DNA of 5,048 nucleotides from Leptospira alstonii serovar Sichuan str. 79601 (lineage in GTDB: Bacteria > Spirochaetota > Leptospiria > Leptospirales > Leptospiraceae). The translations under genes and the position numbers were made by a program. Positions 1-5,048 of the stretch are shown here, one piece after another. The stretch lies in contig NZ_ANIK01000072.1 in assembly GCF_000347175.1 (NCBI RefSeq), positions 1 through 5,048 on the forward strand, written 5' to 3'. The notes beneath the pieces are model-generated. The model saw only the letters and a list, made by a program, of their open reading frames with translations, was not told the DNA's origin and searched no databases. Every line of letters starts with the position of its first letter. Within the stretch, counting starts at the first letter, position 1.

Positions 1-3000
1 TAGTATCTCATCCGACGAACCGGTAAAAGTGGAATAGAGGGAATTGATTTCGTTCGTAAGCCCTAGATAGATCGGATCGAATTTTCTCATCGAAGAATCA
101 GAACCTAAATTCCCGAGCTTCGACAATAGAATTTCAGCCACTCTCGCGTCGAGTTTCGCGGCTTCCGTTTTGGCGGTCTCTTCCACTCCGTTTACTGTGT
201 CTTGGAGTTCCTCAATCCCGGCGTCCTCGTCCAGTAAAAATCCGAGCTGCGCCTTTTGTGCGGTAACCGACGCCCTTTGTCCTTCCAAGGCCTGGATCAA
301 AATACCGCTCATTCCCGAAAAAATCGCGCTTCTTTCATCGATCGTATTTCTGTAATACGAATACCGGGTGGAATAGTTCGAAAAAGAACCGGCCACCGAT
401 GTAAACTTGGAATCGGTCCCGGTCATTAGAGCGGTTACGTCGTCCGGCAGCTCGTTTCCGGAAGAATCTTTTTTAGAAAAAGTGGATTTGAAAGTATCGA
501 TTTGCGCTTTGAGATTTTTTCTCGTAGCCAAATCCAATGTGGACATGTCCACCATCGTTCTCGCTTTTTGAAGCCGGTCCAAGGCCTCTAGTCTTAAGTG
601 TCCGGTGCGGGTGGAAAGGTCGTCCCAGTATTCTTCCAGGGAAGAGGTCTTTTCCTGGTACTTACCGAAAGCGGCCGTAACTTTTTGGACTTCCAATTGG
701 TATTCAAGACTGTCCTCGCTTCCGACGTGAGAAGTCGCATACGCTTTGTAAGTTGCAAGCGCGCCCGAAAAATCGGTCTTGGCCGTTTGAAACGCCGTTA
801 CGTTTTCGTTCCACTTGGACAAGGAATTCGAAAGGGCGGTGTTCCAAACGTTAAAGTCTTCGATCTTTAAATAACCCGAATTTAAATTGTAGGTCGTCGT
901 AAACGAATTTAAAAAAGAGGAAATGTTTCCCATACGAGTCGTAAACTCGCTCAAGTTGCCCTTATCCGTATCGTCAAACTGTGTGAGTAGTTCGTCGGAA
1001 CGGGTCAGGATCGGATCCAAACTCGAAGAGAATTTTTCCACGGCAAAGGGTAGTTTTTGTTTTTGCACGTTACCGTTTTCGTTGTCTGTTACGGTTGTGG
1101 AAAGGGAGTCTACAAGTCCCTGCAGCTGGGATTTTACCTGGGCGGCGCCCTGGTTACCGAAAACGGAAACCAAAACCAAATTTGCGGGATTCAAAAGCGA
1201 ATTCACTTTTTGGACGAGAGTCTGGCCCGGACTCGATACCGCGTCTTCTAGTAGTTTGAGTTTTTCCTTACTCGATTCGAAAGATTGAATCCGGTTCCAA
1301 AGATCCCCGAAAAAATCCTCGGTACGTTTTGCGTTCCCTTGATCGTAGTTTTTGGAAAAATACACCTTTTCGTTGTCTTTGAGTTTTTCCCTCGCTTCCG
1401 CAATCTGAAGATCCGCCTGATAGATTTCGTATTTGATACCTCCGTTAGGCGCGTTCGGGTCGTATGTCCCCATATTCACGGAACCGATTTCCCCCAAAAA
1501 CTCGGGAGACGAGTTCATTACTAAAATCTGAAGTTGTTTTGCCTGATCGAAACGTTTCCGAGCTAGTTCTAGCTCCGCCTGAGCCGTGGTCAGTGCGATG
1601 CTTTTTTCCTCCGCTAATTTTTTAGCGGCTTCCAGTTCCGACAAAGAGGTGTTAGCCGGTGGGGTAGAACTTCCGGTACCGCCGCTAGTTGAATTCGGAT
1701 CCGTTCCTTGGGTGCCTCCTCCTACGGGACTTGTACCGTTTAATTGTTGAAGAAGGGCCAAATATGCGGATTGTTGAGTTTCGTATGCGGTTTTAGCGGC
1801 GTTTAGTTCCGTTTGAAGAGCGGGCATATCGGCCACGTTTACGTTTGCTTCCGCGTAGTCCCAGACGGCCTGTGCTCTGTTTTTTTTCTTTTCGAGTTCG
1901 TCCAGTTCGGCTTTTGCGAGACGGTATTCAAATTCGGCCGAGCTGTAGAGATACGGATCCGAAGAATTTCCGTTGTCGTCCAAAACCCCGGAACCTCCGT
2001 TGTTTCCCAGTATATCCTCGTCGTGGATTTTGTTCTGAACGGAAGCCACGTATTGACGAAACTGTGTTCTGAGCGTCGTCCACTTGTTGATTTCTTGCTG
2101 ATACGTATTAATCAGGCCCGCATTCGGGGAGGGTTTGTTATTCTCTTTGTCGATCTGATCCTGGTACCAGGCGATGTTTGAAACGATCGAACCGATCGTG
2201 TCCGCGCTGGAAAGGATCGTTCCTTGCAGGCCGTTTAAGTGCGCGACGTATTGTTCCTGGCTGATCGAAAGGTATTGATTCAATTCTTGTAATGCTTTTT
2301 GTTTGTTCTCTTTAAGTCTAACCTCGGATTCGTCCCATTTTTTTAATCCTTCTTCGATCTGTTTGTTAATTTCCTCGTTCCACTTGGCTTTCGCGTCCAA
2401 AAGTACATAATACGCCTTAGACCATTTGTCTTCGTTGCGAACCCGTTTGTCCTCGGCAACTCGGTCGTATTCCAGTTTTTTCACGACCAACCTTTCAATC
2501 GCCTGGTCCCAAAGAGCCTGCCCGTCCTGCAATGCCTGTAGGATTTTTTCCTGGGCGTTAGCACCCGAAACGTCGTCGTAACTCGTTGGTATCGTTCCGA
2601 GGTCGTCCAAAGAATTCAAAAGTTGACCCGTTGCGGGGTCCAGTTGTTGTTTCGTTTTTTCGATGAGTAATGCGGTAAGTTGGGTCGGATCTTCTTCCTG
2701 AGCGATCGCTATGTCCATGTCCCGGTTGAGCGACTGAATGAGTCCCTGTCTTGCCGGAAGTTTAACTCCGTTTTCTTCCAGGTGAAAGTAGTTTTTGTAA
2801 TACGATTCGATTTCGTCTAACTTCTTCTCGAATTCTATCTTTTCCACTCCCGTAAGCGCGGTCGCGGTGGAGGAAATCAATATGCCGTTTTTGATCGAAA
2901 CGATGTTGTTTTCCCAAAGGGCGCGTACTCCCGCAATTCCCGCGTTGATCGCATTGTCCCAGGCGGCCAATCGAACCGTTCCGTCTCCAGTCGCTGCGTT

Positions 3001-4047
3001 TTTAGCGGCGTCCGCGGCCTTCACTAAATTCTCAAGCGCGTCCCGAATCTCTTTCTTTTTATCAACCGTAAAATACGATTCGAAATTCTGTTTGTTGAAG
3101 TTCGCTTTCCAAGATCCTCTCTTTTCTAAAATCTCCTCCGAAAGTTCCGATTCCCATGCAACCGCGATCGTTTGTTTTTGATTTTCCAGTTGGATCCTTA
3201 ATTCTTCCTTCGCAGAAGACGTCCCGGAAAAACCTTTCAGTTCCTTTTCGATCTCAAGGCTCGCATTCGCTTCCCACTGCGCCTTCAGGATTCGTTTTCC
3301 GCTTTCGATGATCGACTGCCACTCCAAAGCGTCCGATGTTTTTTCCGCCGCGTTATAATACGATTCCAGTCTTCCCTTGGCCTTATTTTTATTTTCAAAA
3401 TTCTGATCGAAAGGGTCCGCAAAAAGACTCCCCGATTCAAAAAGGGGCAAAAACGCAAACTCGAACAAAAATACAAAAATCATGGGAAGGGCCACGCTCT
3501 TCGTCCATCTTCTCGATCTTAAACGAATACCGTCCTCTGACACGTCGGACGCCACCCGAATTCTGCCTCCCAGCAATTCCAATCCGTCCAAAAGAGTCAT
3601 CATCCCCCAGATCGAAGGCCTTTGTTCCACCCTTCTCGTTCTAGATGTCGGCGGATAGGGGGGCGTGCCTCTGCGAGATTTTTCTGAACTTCCGGCGCAG
3701 AGTCGCGCTCTTCGTTTCAATCTGCAACGCACCATTTTAATTTTTTCGTATATTCTATTTTCTGAATTTATAGCACGGTGCGTCGCAGGATTTTCACTAC
3801 GATCGCTCACGCGGTTAATATCAAATTGTGTTTCCAAACTCCTCAAACCCTGAAAACCGCTCTGCGAGTCCGTCTCCATACGCAAATCCATTCTGACAAA
3901 CCGCTCCGCTTCCGTGCTTTGTCGTTTGAGTTTTTGAACCGAAGGTTCAGGCCGTAAAAATAAGGAGAATAATTTCTCTCGAAAGGAGTTTAGAAAAGAA
4001 GCGGGTTTTGTGGTTTGAGAAATGCGGGATGGATTGGTGGTTAACAT
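1..4047 (-). CDS. Giant exported helical protein, probable Leptospira TIGR04388-like very long protein (3' end outside window)
   Basis: One minus-strand frame is open from 4113 to position 1 with no stop, so the protein is cut at its C-terminus. Numbered from ATG 4047, the window holds residues 1-1349. Residues 1-148 are basic, with about 23 Arg and two Cys. Residues 181-210 look like an export signal or membrane anchor: RSRRWTK, then a hydrophobic stretch (about 186-204), then a possible cleavage site SLFA|DP. From 240 to 575 the chain is helical, with Trp pairs 15 residues apart (243/258, 298/313, 363/378, 556/571). Residues 682-698 and 771-801 are flexible Gly/Ser/Asn/Thr linkers between charged helices. 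No Cys occurs from residue 149 to the window edge, as is common in exported proteins. Length, helical make-up and lack of enzyme motifs recall the Leptospira-restricted TIGR04388 family; this is from memory, not a search. The start is uncertain. ATG 4047 has GAAGGA 11 bases upstream and overlaps the upstream stop; ATG 3603/3600 and 3483 are alternatives. Function unknown, presumably structural. Coding certainty is high, family certainty moderate. Confidence 0.88.
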   Translation of the reverse strand, partial: MLTTNPSRISQTTKPASFLNSFREKLFSLFLRPEPSVQKLKRQSTEAERFVRMDLRMETDSQSGFQGLRSLETQFDINRVSDRSENPATHRAINSENRIYEKIKMVRCRLKRRARLCAGSSEKSRRGTPPYPPTSRTRRVEQRPSIWGMMTLLDGLELLGGRIRVASDVSEDGIRLRSRRWTKSVALPMIFVFLFEFAFLPLFESGSLFADPFDQNFENKNKAKGRLESYYNAAEKTSDALEWQSIIESGKRILKAQWEANASLEIEKELKGFSGTSSAKEELRIQLENQKQTIAVAWESELSEEILEKRGSWKANFNKQNFESYFTVDKKKEIRDALENLVKAADAAKNAATGDGTVRLAAWDNAINAGIAGVRALWENNIVSIKNGILISSTATALTGVEKIEFEKKLDEIESYYKNYFHLEENGVKLPARQGLIQSLNRDMDIAIAQEEDPTQLTALLIEKTKQQLDPATGQLLNSLDDLGTIPTSYDDVSGANAQEKILQALQDGQALWDQAIERLVVKKLEYDRVAEDKRVRNEDKWSKAYYVLLDAKAKWNEEINKQIEEGLKKWDESEVRLKENKQKALQELNQYLSISQEQYVAHLNGLQGTILSSADTIGSIVSNIAWYQDQIDKENNKPSPNAGLINTYQQEINKWTTLRTQFRQYVASVQNKIHDEDILGNNGGSGVLDDNGNSSDPYLYSSAEFEYRLAKAELDELEKKKNRAQAVWDYAEANVNVADMPALQTELNAAKTAYETQQSAYLALLQQLNGTSPVGGGTQGTDPNSTSGGTGSSTPPANTSLSELEAAKKLAEEKSIALTTAQAELELARKRFDQAKQLQILVMNSSPEFLGEIGSVNMGTYDPNAPNGGIKYEIYQADLQIAEAREKLKDNEKVYFSKNYDQGNAKRTEDFFGDLWNRIQSFESSKEKLKLLEDAVSSPGQTLVQKVNSLLNPANLVLVSVFGNQGAAQVKSQLQGLVDSLSTTVTDNENGNVQKQKLPFAVEKFSSSLDPILTRSDELLTQFDDTDKGNLSEFTTRMGNISSFLNSFTTTYNLNSGYLKIEDFNVWNTALSNSLSKWNENVTAFQTAKTDFSGALATYKAYATSHVGSEDSLEYQLEVQKVTAAFGKYQEKTSSLEEYWDDLSTRTGHLRLEALDRLQKARTMVDMSTLDLATRKNLKAQIDTFKSTFSKKDSSGNELPDDVTALMTGTDSKFTSVAGSFSNYSTRYSYYRNTIDERSAIFSGMSGILIQALEGQRASVTAQKAQLGFLLDEDAGIEELQDTVNGVEETAKTEAAKLDARVAEILLSKLGNLGSDSSMRKFDPIYLGLTNEINSLYSTFTGSSDEIL

Positions 4048-4766
4048 GTTTCGTTTTGTCCTTCGGGTGAATTCGGGGGAAAAGAAAAGAGTAATGCGAA
4101 ATAGCGGTGAAACTTAAAAGATATCAAAGATCGTTCCGATCGTTTTAGATTCGTTAAAGCGAAATCAAAATCGATTCGGTTCATTCGAAATTGGGAAAAG
4201 GAAGCCGATGATGCGTCCGGCTTGTGTTTGCGATTCTCCCGGTTAGGAAGAATAACGCTCAAATCATACAAATTGGTACCGAACCAACCCTTCTCCATTT
4301 TGCGAATGTTCGAAAGTTCAACGGGTGGTGTCAAAAGTTGATTCAGTTGGTGTGCGGGGTTCAAAGTCACATTGAGGAAAAAATCAAACTGGAGTGTTAA
4401 AAGTTTATCTTCCGACAAATATTCAAAAACGGGGTCCAGAGGATCCAAGATCAAATCCAGATCCGAAATCTCTGCGTTTAAATCTTTCGATTGTTTTGTG
4501 GGAACTCCCCCATTCAATACGATGCCGGTTCCCCTACTCCGACTCAGTCCTTCCGAGTTCCGGACCGAAACTTCATCTAAGATAATCAACGAATCGTTTC
4601 TTTCAAACTCGAAAGCGGCACGAATAACGCGAAACTCCGCAGAAAACGTACGGGAAGAAACGGTTGTCTCCTTTGATTTGGATTCAAAGAAGAAAATAAA
4701 AGGAATTATCGATACAAGGGCTAAACTCGAAAGTAATACCCGGAAGTTTTTTAAATTTAACCGCAC
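4041..4766 (-). CDS. Hypothetical protein with one N-terminal membrane segment, upstream partner of the giant gene
   Basis: This 241-residue protein starts at GTG 4766, chosen because AGGA (4774-4777) lies 7 bases upstream. The N-terminus has a short basic part (RLNLKNFR) and a hydrophobic segment at about residues 10-27 (VLLSSLALVSIIPFIFFF), so it is probably an anchored or exported protein. No lipobox cysteine follows; the only Cys is the last residue, 241. After the membrane segment, alternating polar and hydrophobic runs such as FSAEFRVIRAAFEFE and SLIILDEVSVRN suggest beta strands. The middle is acidic (DLDLILDPLDPVFEYL) and the C-terminal third is basic. One membrane segment followed by a beta-rich domain resembles the layout of LptC- or AsmA-like envelope proteins, but I see no diagnostic motif and do not assign a family. 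Its TAA overlaps the first candidate ATG of the giant gene (ATGTTAA), which suggests cotranscription and coupled translation. The opposite-strand frame is Ser/Lys-rich and looks like a shadow. Confidence 0.8.
   Translation of the reverse strand: MRLNLKNFRVLLSSLALVSIIPFIFFFESKSKETTVSSRTFSAEFRVIRAAFEFERNDSLIILDEVSVRNSEGLSRSRGTGIVLNGGVPTKQSKDLNAEISDLDLILDPLDPVFEYLSEDKLLTLQFDFFLNVTLNPAHQLNQLLTPPVELSNIRKMEKGWFGTNLYDLSVILPNRENRKHKPDASSASFSQFRMNRIDFDFALTNLKRSERSLISFKFHRYFALLFSFPPNSPEGQNETC
4058..4064 (-). promoter_or_regulatory. Possible ribosome binding site GAAGGAC for the ATG at 4047
   Basis: On the minus strand GAAGGACAAAACGAAACATG precedes the first candidate start of the giant gene. The AAGGA core is 11 bases from the ATG, slightly long but usable. 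It lies inside the last codons of the upstream gene, as expected for translational coupling. The alternative ATGs at 3603, 3600 and 3483 have no better-placed site: the GGGGG at 3604-3608 directly touches the 3603 ATG. Confidence 0.4.
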
Positions 4767-4773
4767 CGATTCG

Positions 4774-4777
4774 TCCT
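4774..4777 (-). promoter_or_regulatory. Ribosome binding site AGGA deciding the GTG start at 4766
   Basis: On the minus strand the sequence reads GCAGGACGAATCGGTG. The AGGA is complementary to the 3' end of 16S rRNA and lies 7 bases before the GTG, which is near-ideal spacing. It is the main reason to accept a non-ATG start for the 241-residue protein. Confidence 0.6.
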
Positions 4778-4784
4778 GCGGTGA

Positions 4785-4813
4785 TATATGAAAAAATATA
4801 CTTCACAATTCAA
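4785..4813 (-). promoter_or_regulatory. Weak promoter candidate for the two-gene unit
   Basis: On the minus strand TTGAAT (4808-4813) is a fair -35 match and is followed, after 17 bases, by CATATA (4785-4790) as a poor -10. A better -10 match, TATATT (4795-4800), lies in between but has no good -35 element. Either would give a very short leader before the GTG at 4766. The region is AT-rich and directly upstream of the first gene, so a promoter here is reasonable, but the exact boxes are a guess. Confidence 0.3.
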
Positions 4814-4822
4814 GAAAATTTT

Positions 4823-4836
4823 GTTCCGCGGGGAAC
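4823..4836. repeat. Compact dyad GTTCC-GCGG-GGAAC upstream of the promoter candidate
   Basis: A perfect 5-bp inverted repeat with a 4-base GC-rich loop stands in AT-rich surroundings, about 10 bases upstream of the -35 candidate. On the plus strand it is followed by five T, like a weak intrinsic terminator, but no plus-strand gene leads into it. Its position would also suit a regulator binding site for the minus-strand genes. Neither role is shown by the sequence alone. Confidence 0.35.
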
Positions 4837-4857
4837 TTTTTCTAGGCGCTGCTATAT

Positions 4858-5007
4858 CACCTAACTCCTAATACGCGGGCTCCTATTTTAGTGGATAGTG
4901 ATTAGGAAATAGTGGATAGGTGTTTTGTTGTAAAAGTAAGAACTCCCGAATTGCAGAAAAACACCTAACATCTGACTCCTATTCCACTGATCCCTAATAA
5001 GCTCCTA
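4858..5007. repeat. Cluster of short interspersed direct and inverted repeats, non-coding
   Basis: This non-coding stretch is built from a few short words in both orientations. CACCTAAC occurs at 4858-4865 and 4962-4969. CTCCTA occurs four times (4865, 4880, 4976, 5002). TAGTGGATAG occurs at 4889-4898 and 4910-4919. TCCTAAT (4866-4872) pairs with ATTAGGA (4901-4907), and CACCTA (4858-4863) with TAGGTG (4917-4922). A perfect 10-bp inverted repeat TAGGTGTTTT / AAAACACCTA spans 4917-4926 and 4958-4967. The pattern suggests a decayed intergenic repeat element, with transcripts able to fold in several competing ways. I cannot assign it to a named repeat family. Confidence 0.55.
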
Positions 5008-5048
5008 CGAAATCGTTCTCTAAAACTTTGGAATCCAAAGGAAAGAAA

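Larger units (their letters stand above)
4767..5048. other. Intergenic region upstream of the minus-strand operon
   Basis: These 282 bases carry no convincing gene on either strand. They hold the ribosome binding site and promoter candidate of the 241-residue protein, the 4823-4836 dyad and the repeat cluster. At the right edge a 15-base palindrome (CTTTGGAATCCAAAG, 5026-5040) is followed by GGAAAGAAA. The AAAGGA at 5037-5042 could be a ribosome binding site for a plus-strand gene beyond the window, which would make this a divergent promoter region, but no start codon is visible. Confidence 0.6.

Noticed and set aside
943..975. EF-hand-like loop in FDDTDKGNLSEF
   Set aside because: Gly and Leu fall at positions 6 and 8, but positions 3, 5 and 12 lack the required acidic or amide residues, so calcium binding is not supported.
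923..1288. Plus-strand open frames inside the giant gene, also at 598-870, 1813-2181, 2867-3181 and 3336-3644
   Set aside because: They lie antisense to a continuous minus-strand coding frame, have Ser/Phe/Val-rich translations typical of shadow frames, and show no domains or convincing ribosome binding sites.
3285..3476. Minus-strand 63-codon frame overlapping the export segment of the giant gene
   Set aside because: It is a different frame inside a well-supported coding region and has an Arg-rich shadow-like composition.
3490..3516. Possible twin-arginine signal (SRRWTK) before the hydrophobic segment
   Set aside because: The residues after the Arg pair do not fit the S-R-R-x-F-L-K pattern, and the hydrophobic segment is too strongly hydrophobic for a typical Tat signal.
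4372..4791. Plus-strand frame of 139 codons overlapping the 241-residue gene
   Set aside because: The translation is Ser/Lys-rich without a recognisable fold. The minus-strand frame has a signal segment, a well-placed ribosome binding site and a link to the downstream gene.
4823..4841. Intrinsic terminator on the plus strand (5-bp hairpin plus five T)
   Set aside because: The stem is short and no plus-strand gene ends before it, so it is listed only as a dyad.
4994..5048. Possible C-terminal tail of an upstream minus-strand gene (ending VLENDFVGAY, stop at 4994-4996)
   Set aside because: Only 17 codons are visible, overlapping the repeat cluster and the 5026-5040 palindrome. The wording looks protein-like but cannot be told from chance; sequence beyond 5048 would decide it.

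Overview
The window looks like a chromosomal piece of a spirochaete, most probably Leptospira. The main reason is a very long, cysteine-free, helix-rich exported protein of the kind known in that genus as the TIGR04388 'very long protein' family. Base composition is in the mid-40s % GC by eye, which would fit one of the higher-GC Leptospira species better than L. interrogans. This assignment rests on recalled family traits and composition, not on a search, and I hold it at about 0.7.

Layout, in the direction of transcription (all genes on the minus strand, right to left). Positions 5048-4767 are intergenic: a cluster of short direct and inverted repeats (about 4858-5007), a compact dyad (4823-4836), a weak promoter candidate and a good ribosome binding site. 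Positions 4766-4041 hold a 241-residue protein with one N-terminal membrane segment and a GTG start; I do not recognise its family. From 4047 leftwards to position 1, without any in-frame stop, runs the giant gene. Its 3' end lies outside the window, so at least 1,201 and up to 1,349 codons are seen. Its first possible ATG overlaps the stop codon of the upstream gene, which suggests an operon with translational coupling.

The giant protein has, in order: a possible Arg-rich N-terminal extension; a hydrophobic export segment; a region of paired tryptophans set exactly 15 residues apart; long charged helices; a Gly/Ser/Thr/Pro linker between two helical arms; and further helical sequence up to the window edge. 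Both genes appear to encode envelope or exported proteins, so they may act together at the cell envelope, but nothing in the sequence gives a biochemical function. No RNA genes, CRISPR arrays, insertion sequences or intact plus-strand genes were found. The open plus-strand frames are shadows of the minus-strand coding sequence.
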